Shown: positions 36,467 to 45,100 of the stretch, in pieces
Numbering within the stretch: position 1 is the stretch's first letter
Layout of the letters: each line of letters starts with the position of its first letter
DNA from: Psychrobacillus mangrovi
GTDB lineage: Bacteria; Bacillota; Bacilli; Bacillales_A; Planococcaceae
Reading direction: 5' to 3'
DNA length: 64,000 nucleotides
Assembly (NCBI RefSeq): GCF_037104765.1
Contig: NZ_JBAWSY010000019.1
Location: forward strand, 1-64,000
Notes under the pieces: model-generated
Told to the model about the DNA's origin: nothing
Databases searched by the model: none
The model's input: only the letters and a program-made list of their open reading frames with translations
Translations under genes and position numbers: made by a program

Positions 36467-36676
36467 CTAACTCGACATAATAAGCCATTCAAGGAATGTG
36501 GATATTTCATAAAAAAACACCCTAAGTAAACGGAGTAGCTCAATGGTCATGTAAATATATCCTACAAAAAATAAAAAAAAAGCAAATTCTTTTTTTCCTG
36601 TTGATTCGAAAAACAAATGAAGCATAGCAATTAGTAATCCTATACCAGCCACTCGAAGTACATCGTGAAGTTCCAC
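36467..36676 (-). CDS. spoIIIAC: Stage III sporulation protein AC
   Basis: This 69-residue protein has two helices (VLRVAGIGLLIAMLHLFFE and FAFFLFFVGYIYMTIELLRLL) around the conserved STGKKEF turn. The GTG at 36676 is four bases from GGGGGAGG and gives the 68-69 residue family length; the longer frame to 36826 is unlikely. It is the first recognisable gene of the operon: spoIIIAA and spoIIIAB are not upstream. Confidence 0.88.
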   Translation of the reverse strand: MELHDVLRVAGIGLLIAMLHLFFESTGKKEFAFFLFFVGYIYMTIELLRLLRVFFYEISTFLEWLIMSS

Positions 36677-36828
36677 AATGCCTCCCCCTTCCATATATTC
36701 AGCATATGAAACAAGTTCTCCAAATATGTAAAGAGTCACGTATTTAACGTAACTCTTTATCATTAGATAAACCTGAAGAATATTAAGTTTATTTATACTT
36801 TTTCTTTTACATAAAAAATTAGACAACT

Positions 36829-36871
36829 ATTGATTTTCGCTCCTGGGGGACGCTTTCAGCAGGCGGGGCTG
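36829..36871. repeat. Half copy of the interspersed GC-rich element
   Basis: ATTGATTTTCGCTCCTGGGG followed by GACGCTTTCAGCAGGCGG matches the end and inner motif of the elements at 17639 and 47859, but only one half is present. It lies directly upstream of spoIIIAC, where spoIIIAA/AB would be expected. Confidence 0.55.
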
Positions 36872-37053
36872 CTTTGTTTGTGACCATATACTTGTTTAAC
36901 CAACCGATTTTTTTGCTGTGCCATCAGATTATTAGGCTGAACCATCCGATTATTTGTGCGAGCCATCCGATTATTAGGTTGAACCATCCGATTATTTGTA
37001 CTAACCGTCCGATTATTGACGTTAACCCTCCGATTACTCCTTTTTACTCCCAT
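36856..37053 (-). CDS. Possible 65-residue heptapeptide-repeat protein
   Basis: The frame encodes six heptads of the type NNRMVQP/NNRTVST/NNRMART/KNRLVKQ and ends inside the GC-rich repeat (HKQSSPAC). The repeat period in DNA is exactly 21 bases, so the frame is kept open by the repeat itself. No good ribosome binding site precedes the ATG. It may be only a coding-like minisatellite. Confidence 0.3.
   Translation of the reverse strand: MGVKRSNRRVNVNNRTVSTNNRMVQPNNRMARTNNRMVQPNNLMAQQKNRLVKQVYGHKQSSPAC
36921..37046. repeat. 21-bp tandem repeat (minisatellite)
   Basis: Six units with a core CCATCCGATTATT start at 36921, 36942, 36963, 36984, 37005 and 37026, an exact 21-base period. Alternate units are most alike (the AGG-type and the TTTGT-type spacers), suggesting a 42-base duplication step. 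Confidence 0.9.
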
Positions 37054-37644
37054 TCCAATGATAAATTGTCTTATTGTTATTTCCGATTCTCATTAAATTC
37101 ATGTGATGATTATGTAGAATTAATATGTAAAAACTTTCTACATTCCCTATTAGTAAGACTATTGCTAATTAAACTAACCAATCTAGTAAAGTTTACTCAT
37201 GAACTTGATGATCTAGATATCCACATGAAAGGCAATACCATCCCGCTTTTAATATTTTCATACAAAACCTCTCACGTTTCCCACACTGAACTCCAGTTCT
37301 CAACTCACTAGGATCAATCCTCCAATTCTTACACATAGGGTAAGGAAGATAATACTGGTGAGCCATCTTCTCAAATCAACGGATGATTACATAAGATATC
37401 GAAATCTCTACTAAAAAGATACATTTTCCATATAATTACTGCTTACTGAAATCGAGTAACGCTTTTACAAACTATTGTAGAAGCGTCACTTTTACTATTA
37501 AATTATTAAGATAAAATAATTTAATATAATGCAGCAAAAAAAGCAGTCAGAATGAAATCATTCCAACTGCCTCTTTTTTTACTTTGAAAAGCCATATCTT
37601 CACAAAACTCTTAAATGAAATTAACCTATATAACTATTTTTAAT
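37054..37644. other. Gene-free gap between spoIIIAC and efp
   Basis: No gene or known RNA is visible in ~590 bases. In B. subtilis this interval holds yqhV, spoIIIAA and spoIIIAB. A weak imperfect hairpin lies near 37453-37485 (GTAACGCTT / AAGCGTCAC). The efp terminator is at 37543-37570. Confidence 0.45.
37543..37570 (-). terminator. Terminator of the yqhT-efp operon
   Basis: GCAGT-CA-GAATGA pairs with TCATTC-CA-ACTGC around AA, and T7 follows on the minus strand. Confidence 0.85.
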
Positions 37645-38202
37645 TTAAGCTCTAGAAACGTATGAACCTTCGTCTGTGTTGATAATTAGTCGATCTCCAA
37701 CGTTGATAAAAAGTGGTACCGTTACAACTAAACCAGTTTCAAGAGTAGCAGTTTTAGATCCACCGCCAGAAGTATCCCCTTTAATACCAGGTTCAGTTTC
37801 TGTCACTTCAAGTTCAACCGATTTTGGTAGTTCTACCCCAAGTGTTTCTCCTTGGTATTGAATAACATGGATTTCCATGTTTTCGCGTAAATATTTTAGT
37901 TCGTATTCGATTTGTCCTTCGTTTAGCTCAAGTTGTTCGTATGAATCTGTATCCATAAAGATGTGTTGATCTCCACTCGCATATAGATATTGCATTTTTC
38001 TGTTATCAATTTGAGCTTTCTCTACTTTTTCACCTGCACGGAAAGTTTTCTCATTCACTGAACCATTTCTAAGGTTTCTAAGTTTCGAGCGAACAAACGC
38101 TGCTCCTTTACCTGGTTTAACGTGTTGGAAATCCAGTACACGATAAAGTACTCCATCTACTACTATTGTTAAACCTGTTTTAAAATCATTTACAGAAATC
38201 AT
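37645..38202 (-). CDS. efp: Elongation factor P
   Basis: This 185-residue protein binds the ribosome E site to relieve stalling at polyproline. It has three beta-barrel domains; the tip loop KPGKGAAFVRSKLRN carries Lys32, the residue modified in B. subtilis EF-P. The C-terminal domain has SGGGSKTATLETGLVVTVPLFI. Its start is 17 bases after yqhT. Confidence 0.98.
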   Translation of the reverse strand: MISVNDFKTGLTIVVDGVLYRVLDFQHVKPGKGAAFVRSKLRNLRNGSVNEKTFRAGEKVEKAQIDNRKMQYLYASGDQHIFMDTDSYEQLELNEGQIEYELKYLRENMEIHVIQYQGETLGVELPKSVELEVTETEPGIKGDTSGGGSKTATLETGLVVTVPLFINVGDRLIINTDEGSYVSRA

Positions 38203-38219
38203 TATTTTTCCTCCAAATA

Positions 38220-39281
38220 TTAAGATAAAATGAGTAATTCTTTAGTCGAATGCGTAAGCTTTTCTAATCCATTTTCAGTTACAATTGCATCGTCTTCTAT
38301 ACGAACTCCACCGATATTCGGCAAGTAAATTCCCGGCTCAATTGTAATAATCATCCCTGGTTCTAGTGTAATATCAGATCGAAAAGATAACCCAGGTCCT
38401 TCATGCACTTCAAGCCCAATTCCGTGACCTAAAGAGTGACCAAATGCTTCACCATAGCCTTTTGAAGCAATATAATCACGAGCAATTGCATCTGCTTCTT
38501 TACCTGTCATTCCTGGTTTAATTTTATCCAACGCAAGTAATTGTGCATCTAAAACTACTTGATAAATTTCTTTTAATTGGTCACTCGGTTCACCAACAGC
38601 AACTGTTCGAGTTGTATCAGAAATATACCCATTATAGAGTGCACCGAAGTCAAGTGTCACAAAGTCTCCTACTTCAATAACTTTGCTAGTTGCAACACCA
38701 TGTGGAAGTGCAGATCTTACACCAGAAGCAACGATCGTATCAAAAGATGAAGACGAGGCACCAAGTTTTCTCATGAAGAATTCAAGTTCATTTGACACTT
38801 CGAGTTCTGTCATTCCTGGTTTTATGTATGTAACAATATGTTCAAAAGCCTCATCAGCTATACGACAAGCCGCCTTTATAATACTAATCTCTTCCTCTGT
38901 CTTAATCAAGCGAATTTTTTCCACTAGCCCAGAAAGCGGCACTAAATCTGCTTGGATAGCTTGTTTGTACAATTCATAACCACTATAAGTTAAATCGTCT
39001 TTTTCAAATCCAATAGAATTAATGCACATTTCTGTGACTTGGTTAGCAACTTCTTCTATTAAAGTTTTGGTATGCTGTACAATACGGTAGTCCTTCACCT
39101 GACTAGCAGCTTGCTCTGTGTAACGAAAATCTGTAATGAATACCGCATCGTTTTTGGACACAATTGCAACACCTGCTGTACCAGTAAAACCAGTCATATA
39201 ACGTCTACTATATCCGTTTGTTATCAATAAGGCATCCACACCTTGTTCTTCTAAAGCAGCACGCAACTTATCAAGTTTCAT
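38220..39281 (-). CDS. yqhT: Xaa-Pro aminopeptidase-like M24 peptidase (YqhT)
   Basis: This 353-residue creatinase/prolidase-fold metallopeptidase has an N-terminal creatinase domain (1-120) and a pita-bread domain with all five metal ligands: VTLDFGALYNGYISDTTRT (two Asp), SLGHGIGLEVHEGP (His), MIITIEPGIYLP (Glu) and GVRIEDDAIVT (Glu). It is the partner of efp in a conserved two-gene operon; both act on proline-related translation or turnover. Confidence 0.95.
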   Translation of the reverse strand: MKLDKLRAALEEQGVDALLITNGYSRRYMTGFTGTAGVAIVSKNDAVFITDFRYTEQAASQVKDYRIVQHTKTLIEEVANQVTEMCINSIGFEKDDLTYSGYELYKQAIQADLVPLSGLVEKIRLIKTEEEISIIKAACRIADEAFEHIVTYIKPGMTELEVSNELEFFMRKLGASSSSFDTIVASGVRSALPHGVATSKVIEVGDFVTLDFGALYNGYISDTTRTVAVGEPSDQLKEIYQVVLDAQLLALDKIKPGMTGKEADAIARDYIASKGYGEAFGHSLGHGIGLEVHEGPGLSFRSDITLEPGMIITIEPGIYLPNIGGVRIEDDAIVTENGLEKLTHSTKELLILS

Positions 39282-39353
39282 TATTATACCCCATCTCTTT
39301 TTCTAATATATCTACACTTTATTTTATCATAGGAAGAGGCGTGGGTAAATTTT

Positions 39354-39782
39354 TCATTTACTAAGAGGATTATCCTGTGCTTGGAAAATGGCAGACTCCA
39401 TCATAAACCTTACTAACATAACAACGATACAGATAAACGGAATGCTTAAATGTTTAATTGTTTTTACGAGTGTACTCTTATCTAAAAATATCCACTCCAT
39501 AATAATTGCTAAAATGATTCCAATGGCCAAGCTAGTAATAGAGACAGGGATTTTTATAAAAATCAGGCTTATATAATAAAATACAAAACAAATAAACCAA
39601 ACTACAATAAATAGAATTCCCCATTTCCATCGATCCCGGAATGATTCAAATATTTGCAATTTGTCTGCATAACCAATAGGACTCCATTTGATCCAATTAA
39701 AAAAATCCAGTACTTTAAGAAAAAAAGTACAAATTAATGCAGCTACAAAACTAGTACTAACAGATAATCCTTTTTCTTTCAT
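39354..39782 (-). CDS. yqhR: YqhR-like membrane protein
   Basis: This 142-residue protein has four hydrophobic helices (about 8-24, 54-76, 82-102 and 114-130) and conserved IKWSPIGYAD and WKWGILFI blocks. Position upstream of yqhT matches yqhR of B. subtilis; the intervening aroQ gene is absent. The ATG at 39782 behind AAGGAGACTTGAAT is preferred to the TTG six bases before it. Its function is unknown. Confidence 0.75.
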   Translation of the reverse strand: MKEKGLSVSTSFVAALICTFFLKVLDFFNWIKWSPIGYADKLQIFESFRDRWKWGILFIVVWFICFVFYYISLIFIKIPVSITSLAIGIILAIIMEWIFLDKSTLVKTIKHLSIPFICIVVMLVRFMMESAIFQAQDNPLSK

Positions 39783-40193
39783 ATTCAAGTCTCCTTTTTG
39801 TATCAGTTTGATGCTAGAAGAAGATTATTAAACAAAAAGGAAAAAAACTTCTAAAATAACAAAAAACACATACAGAGGATTTACCTACGAGCATGTGTGT
39901 TGATTTGAAATAAAGTTTGATCACCCCCCCTCACAAACCCGCATTTTGCGTTATATAAAAAGAATCCGTTTTGAAAAAAGATTGATCCCGGCCCTTTTCA
40001 TGAAGAAAGACGCTCTCCTTATTTCAAAGAAAGCACCAGTTTGATGAAGATGAAGTTTTCAAAATTTCAAATCATATGTAGCCTACCTTCACCTATAATT
40101 GTATAAGTTAGTACATCATTCTACATAACTACACTAATAATTTATTATAAATTTGGTACCAGCTACTGATTTATAGGATTATTATCTTTTGAT
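39783..40193. other. Intergenic, no gene recognised
   Basis: About 400 bases with a C8 run (39924-39931) and no open frame with a ribosome binding site. Nothing further could be identified. Confidence 0.3.
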
Positions 40194-40976
40194 TTAGTGG
40201 GTAATATCAAAATGTTGTTTCAATAGCTCTTCGAAACTAGAGTTGTCAATTTCCTCTTTTGTAACGATTCCATCAATCCACTGTGTAAATGAAGTATTTG
40301 TTAATGTTAAATTTCCTCCAGTTGTAAGTCGTGTGATTATAGGTTTTTTGTTAAATGGAGATTCTTGGTGTTCAGCGATAATCGTTTGGATTTCATTAAA
40401 TTCCGATACATCGTGTATAGGCTTCTTGGAATCGAAGGCATATCCTATTTTCCAAGCTATATTTTTATGTTTCAATTTCATTTCAAGAACATAGTTTCCA
40501 TGCTCGCTATTAACTTTTTTGATTCGAAATTCTCCATTATTAGAGGTTATGGGCTCCCCACTTAAAGGAACAGGTTTTAATGGCAAATTCCCTCCAAAGC
40601 CAGTATCTATTAAGTATTGTTGATCCTCGTGATTTACAAGAATAGTTACATGAGTTCTCCCAAGCGTTAGATAGTTTTGAGTAGCATTCTCAAAAATAAC
40701 TCCGCGGGCTAGGACTGCGTTAAAACCATTTTCGATTAAGAAGAAATACAATATCGAATTTAACTCATAACAAAGACCACCTTCTTTTTTTACTAGTATT
40801 TTATTGATTAAGTTTTCTTTAGTGATATCACTTGTTTTCTTTTCAAGAATACATAAATTTTCAAAAGGAATGTTTTTTGCCGTTTTTTCAAGAATGATAT
40901 CCAACGCTTCAAATGTTATTTCCTCATTTTCTGGAAAACCGATTCTTTTACGAAATAAAGCATTCAGTTCACTCAT
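40194..40976 (-). CDS. Arylamine N-acetyltransferase
   Basis: This 260-residue NAT enzyme transfers acetyl from acetyl-CoA to arylamines and hydrazines. The Cys-His-Asp triad is visible: KKEGGLCYELNSILYFFL (Cys), GRTHVTILV (His) and YLIDTGFGGN (Asp). The N-terminal ENLCIL segment and the C-terminal lid are typical. The ATG at 40976 follows GGGGGAATTATTA; the frame to 40991 overlaps that site. Single gene; probably a detoxification role. Confidence 0.92.
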   Translation of the reverse strand: MSELNALFRKRIGFPENEEITFEALDIILEKTAKNIPFENLCILEKKTSDITKENLINKILVKKEGGLCYELNSILYFFLIENGFNAVLARGVIFENATQNYLTLGRTHVTILVNHEDQQYLIDTGFGGNLPLKPVPLSGEPITSNNGEFRIKKVNSEHGNYVLEMKLKHKNIAWKIGYAFDSKKPIHDVSEFNEIQTIIAEHQESPFNKKPIITRLTTGGNLTLTNTSFTQWIDGIVTKEEIDNSSFEELLKQHFDITH

Positions 40977-41381
40977 TAATAATTCCCCCAATAATATTTC
41001 TTTTTTAATTAATTCGCCTATCGAATAGTATGTCTTCAGTGGTTTATATACTTCACTACTTTTATTTAAATTCTATTTCCTACTTTCATTGCTTGCCTTT
41101 AACAAGAATCTGCCCTATTAAAAAGGAATCAAACCCCTTTTATGGAATACTACAATAAGATCTTAACCCTAAAATCACTTTAATTCTTCTTGAACTAACA
41201 CTTCTCTTAGTAAATTTTTTCACAATCTTCTCTATTTCTTAACAAAAATATCCAACTTTTCTTATTAAGCGTTATTCAAGATAATAGCCCTTTAATGAAA
41301 AATGAGCCCTTATCCTTGTTCAAGGATAGCGCCCGATTGTTGAGTATCTAAAAAGGAATATATAGTTTTTACTCAAGCCAT
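40977..41381. other. Intergenic with short inverted repeats
   Basis: No intact gene. Around 41283-41335 there are two nearby structures: a GCCCTTTAATG/AATGAGCCC repeat and a TATCCTTG-TTC-AAGGATA hairpin followed by GCGCCCGATTGTTG. These resemble a transcription terminator or the end of an old insertion sequence. Confidence 0.35.
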
Positions 41382-41523
41382 CTACAAGGTTTTATAGTGA
41401 CGGTACAATAGTCCAGTGCTAATACCTGCTCTAATTGCAATCTCCTGAATACTGGTTTCAGCAAAGCCTTTTATAGCAAATAGTTTTAGCAGCCGAATGG
41501 ACTTTATTTCTACCTTTTTCCAT
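41382..41523 (-). pseudogene. TetR-family regulator remnant (HTH only)
   Basis: After an ATG frame (MEKGRNK) and a frame change, the sequence encodes LLKLFAIKGFAETSIQEIAI then RAGISTGLLYRHYKTL, a standard TetR helix-turn-helix, and stops at once. The ligand-binding domain is missing. It is a decayed regulator. Confidence 0.75.
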
Positions 41524-41597
41524 TATCTTAAAGAAATATATATTATTTTTTCACATATTTCAAAGCCGAAAAATTATTGATTCCAATTTTCTTAGCC

Positions 41598-42158
41598 CTA
41601 ATTTCTGGAACGAGGCTTTCTTTTGTACTTTTCAAATCCCAATTTGTTATATAAATTCATTGCCGAAGTATTCGTATCCGCAACCTCTTCAATGACATAA
41701 TCATTGTACGGAGTGTTTTCAATGATATGATTTATGATTTGAGATGCTACACCCTGTCCTCTAAATTCTGAAGTTGTTCCAACAAACTCAATCGACCCAG
41801 TATTGGGAGGGAATTCTTCGAAAGGCGCTTCAAATTCCTTCTTTAGAAAGATACATGCCATGCTTCCCTTGAAAAATCCTAGATGCTTCCTTAATTCCTT
41901 TATATTTAATCGAACCGATCAATCGGCTCCATCCGTGCATGCTGTCATTCCACCAATTTTATTATTAGCTATCGCTACATAAAATTGATTCAAAACAAAC
42001 ATATGAGCAAAAGCTTTTGCAATTTTATTTTTATCCTTTGAAAAAAAACGAGCCATTGTGAGAACCCTTCCGAAAAAATCTCAGACATTTGTTTCCTCAC
42101 ATCAAAATTCACTTTATCTGCTTTCACAATAGTAAATTTATAATTCTCAGATTCCATA
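41598..42158 (-). pseudogene. GNAT acetyltransferase pseudogene
   Basis: Starting at ATG 42158 (MESENYKFTIVKADKVNFDV), the frame reads an acetyltransferase until a run of eight Ts near 42050, where one base must be restored to continue FSKDKNKIAKAFAHMFVLNQFYVAIANNKIGG. Then an in-frame TGA replaces a probable CGA near 41935. The remaining frame (41861-41598) has the acetyl-CoA loop SEFRGQGVASQIINHII and NLYNKLGFEKYKRK. Two lesions make it inactive as read. Confidence 0.8.
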
Positions 42159-42291
42159 TATTATATTATTCCTTTTTAATGAATGAATATATGATCATTA
42201 TCATAACCGAAGAATAATTTTTCATTTAAATCTAAATCTTTCATCTTACCAAGGTAACTCTTTGCATTTTCCCTCCTGTTTGAAAAAATAA

Positions 42292-42334
42292 AAAAACAAC
42301 CTCTTTGGTAAAGAATACCAAAGAGGTTGTTTTT
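42292..42334 (-). terminator. Terminator of nrdJ
   Basis: A perfect 19-bp stem (AAAAACAACCTCTTTGGTA and its complement, five-base loop) ends in T-runs in both directions, 45 bases past the nrdJ stop. Confidence 0.9.
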
Positions 42335-42378
42335 ATCAAACTTTATTTCAAAGCTACAATGTGTTTTTTATTATCATA

Positions 42379-44946
42379 TTATAATCCGCATTTTAATTGT
42401 GCGTTACAATTAGTGCATGTGTTACATCCGCCCATCTCTTCTACTGTACCTTTTCGGCAAACAGGGCAAGTGTTACCTACTTCAGAACCGATTGTAACAT
42501 TTGTTGAACGTAAATCTTGTATTGTATCAATTAAAACGATAGGTCGTTTTTCAAATACCTTTTCTTCTTGTCTATGATCGTCAAGCGTATTTTCTTCCGC
42601 TTTCAAGGTTAGAACTTGAGAATCTCTACTTCCATCCACATAAACAGTTCCACCTTTAGCTCCACCACTATATAGACGTTCATATACACCTTCTACCTGT
42701 TCAACTGTATAGCCTCTTGGTGCATTTACCGTTTTGGAGATAGAACTATCAATCCAACGTTGAATAATACATTGAACATCAGCATGAGCTTCTGGAGCTA
42801 GCTCCATAGCAGTAACAAACCATTCAGGTAAATCGTTTTCATCAGCATGTCTGTTTGCTTGTAAGTATTCTTGAACGATATCAGCTTTTACTTCAATGAA
42901 TTTTCCTAAACGTCCACTTCTATAATATGTGAAAGAATAATAAGGTTCTAAGCCTGTAGAGACACCTACCATTGTTCCAGTAGATCCTGTTGGTGCAACT
43001 GTTAGTAAATGTGAATTTCTAATTCCATTTTCTAATATAGTGTTTCTAATTTCCTCTGGCATAGATTGCATAAAACCAGTTTCTGTAAATGCTTTACGAA
43101 GGCGATTTGTTTCTTCTTCTGTTTCAGCCGTTAAAAATGGGAAACTTCCTCGTTCTACCGCTAAGTTAGCTGAAGTTTCATAGGCAGCAATAGCAATCGT
43201 TTTAAATACCTCGTCAACGAGAATATTTCCTTCCTCAGATCCGTACTCTTTTTCACAATAAATTAGAAGATCCGCTAGTCCCATAACCCCAAGACCTACA
43301 CGTCTTTCTCCTAAAGCTTGTACTTTATTTTCTTCTAAGAAATATGGAGTAGCATCTATTACATTATCCTGCATACGAACTCCAACACTTACAGTTTCTC
43401 TTAATGCTTCAAAGTTTACCGTTTTTGTTCCTTTGTTTGCAAATTGAGCTAAGTTAACAGCTGCTAAGTTACATACAGAATATGGTGCAAGCGGCTGTTC
43501 ACCACATGGATTCGTAGCAACAACTTTTTGTCCGTACGCTTTTGCATTTGTTTTTTCATTTGCATTATCAATAAAGAAAATACCTGGCTCTGCAGAATAA
43601 GTAGCACAAATATTAATTAAATTCCATAAATCTTTTGCTTTTACTGTGCGATATGTTCGAACAGCATAGCCCATTTTCTCCCATTCACGGACATCTCCAA
43701 CCTCATGCCAATGTTTGTTATAAAATACCATTTCTTCTGGAGAATATGTTTCAATTGCAGGGAAACGCAGTTCAAAGTCTGCATCTTCCTCCACAGCTTT
43801 CATGAAGTCGTCTGTCAATGTGACAGAGATATTTGCACCAGTTAAAAATTCAGGATTGTGAACAGTAAAATTACCACCATCACGAAGTTTTGTCTCTGCT
43901 TCGCGAATGATATCATCGCTGAAGCCACCTAATCCAGGAATCGCTTTATAATTAACTATTCCTTGATACATTGCTTCTTCTTGAAGAGTTAATGGTGTAA
44001 ATTTTAGCTTATCCTTCGCTAATTGTTTAATAGTCGCATCATTCGTATTTTCAATTAAAAAACGAAGAATTCGAGGATTTTGCATTTTGGAGATAATAAA
44101 TTCTGCAATATCCGGGTGCCAATCGGCTAGCATTATCATTTGTGCCCCTCTTCGTGATCCGCCCTGCTCCACTAAGTGAGTCAGTTTAGCAATATCATCT
44201 AGCCATGATACTGAACCGGATGACTTACCATTTACACCTCTAGCTAGTGTATTACGTGGACGAAGCGTAGAACCGTTCGTTCCAACACCACCACCGCGAC
44301 TCATTATTTCCATTACTTGTTTGCGGTGGTCACTGATTCCCTCGCGTGAATCAGGAACAAATGGCATTACGTAGCAATTAAAGTAAGTAACATCTGTACC
44401 TGTACCTGCTCCATAGAGTACACGTCCAGCTGGAATAAATTTTAGTGAAACTAATTGTTGGTAGAACTTTTCAAACCATTCCTTGCGTTTTTCCTCTGTT
44501 TTTTCGACCGAAGCTAGTCCAGTTGCATTACGTTTAGCAATTTGCTCGTAATACACTTCCAATGGTTTCTCAATAACATTAAGGGAACGTTTTACAATTC
44601 CTTCTTGTAGTTCATCTTGATCATCAATTGCACTTCGATAATCTTCTTCAATCAATACTTCTGCTGTTTTTGTCGAATGATCGATTGAAACTATGTGACC
44701 TAAGCCACGTGCAGGAAATTTCGGATCTGCTTTTACAGTAAGTACGACAAAATCTCCTGATTTTAGCGTTTTCTTTTCCGTATCCTTAAATGAATAACGG
44801 TCAATCATTACTAGTCGGGAAACACCTTTGTGCGTCAATTTCATGTCTTCTGTAATTGGATGTACTTGTGGAAATAGTTGAATGTCTTTGTTTAACTGAT
44901 CAATGTTAATGGTTGCATTATTGTTCTGAGATGCTAATACCATCAT
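42379..44946 (-). CDS. nrdJ: Adenosylcobalamin-dependent ribonucleotide reductase (class II)
   Basis: This 855-residue class II RNR reduces ribonucleotides using coenzyme B12 and works with or without oxygen. Seen are FNCYVMPFVPDSREGI, GGGVGTNGSTLRPRN, NPCGEQPLAPYSVCNLAAVNL (active-site Cys, Glu), APTGSTGTMVGVSTGLEP (phosphate loop), and a C-terminal Cys-rich module CPVCRKG...CNTCTNCNAQLKCG that may bind zinc or relay electrons. GGGAGG precedes the ATG. B. subtilis has only the class Ib enzyme, so this is a lineage difference. Two NrdR boxes lie upstream. Confidence 0.96.
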   Translation of the reverse strand: MMVLASQNNNATINIDQLNKDIQLFPQVHPITEDMKLTHKGVSRLVMIDRYSFKDTEKKTLKSGDFVVLTVKADPKFPARGLGHIVSIDHSTKTAEVLIEEDYRSAIDDQDELQEGIVKRSLNVIEKPLEVYYEQIAKRNATGLASVEKTEEKRKEWFEKFYQQLVSLKFIPAGRVLYGAGTGTDVTYFNCYVMPFVPDSREGISDHRKQVMEIMSRGGGVGTNGSTLRPRNTLARGVNGKSSGSVSWLDDIAKLTHLVEQGGSRRGAQMIMLADWHPDIAEFIISKMQNPRILRFLIENTNDATIKQLAKDKLKFTPLTLQEEAMYQGIVNYKAIPGLGGFSDDIIREAETKLRDGGNFTVHNPEFLTGANISVTLTDDFMKAVEEDADFELRFPAIETYSPEEMVFYNKHWHEVGDVREWEKMGYAVRTYRTVKAKDLWNLINICATYSAEPGIFFIDNANEKTNAKAYGQKVVATNPCGEQPLAPYSVCNLAAVNLAQFANKGTKTVNFEALRETVSVGVRMQDNVIDATPYFLEENKVQALGERRVGLGVMGLADLLIYCEKEYGSEEGNILVDEVFKTIAIAAYETSANLAVERGSFPFLTAETEEETNRLRKAFTETGFMQSMPEEIRNTILENGIRNSHLLTVAPTGSTGTMVGVSTGLEPYYSFTYYRSGRLGKFIEVKADIVQEYLQANRHADENDLPEWFVTAMELAPEAHADVQCIIQRWIDSSISKTVNAPRGYTVEQVEGVYERLYSGGAKGGTVYVDGSRDSQVLTLKAEENTLDDHRQEEKVFEKRPIVLIDTIQDLRSTNVTIGSEVGNTCPVCRKGTVEEMGGCNTCTNCNAQLKCGL

Positions 44947-44974
44947 AATTGCCTCCCTTATATTTAAAAATAAA

Positions 44975-45023
44975 ACACACCATATAGTGTATGATTATTT
45001 TTAAACCATACTATATGTTGTGT
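44975..45023 (-). promoter_or_regulatory. Pair of NrdR boxes upstream of nrdJ
   Basis: ACACACCATATAGTGT (44975-44990) and ATACTATATGTTGTGT (45008-45023) match the 16-base NrdR consensus acaCwAtATaTwGtgt. They are 33 bases apart, about three helical turns, the usual arrangement. NrdR is the ATP/dATP-sensing repressor of ribonucleotide reductase genes. Confidence 0.85.
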
Positions 45024-45100
45024 TGTTTTGCAAATATATGAATTCCGCTAAAAGTCATATGTAGCAATAGTCAACGGACTAATTTCCTAAAAAAAATAAT

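Noticed and set aside
36467..36826. Long 119-residue reading frame at spoIIIAC
   Set aside because: The first 50 residues do not match the family and a GTG at 36676 with a GGGGGAGG site gives the usual 69 residues.
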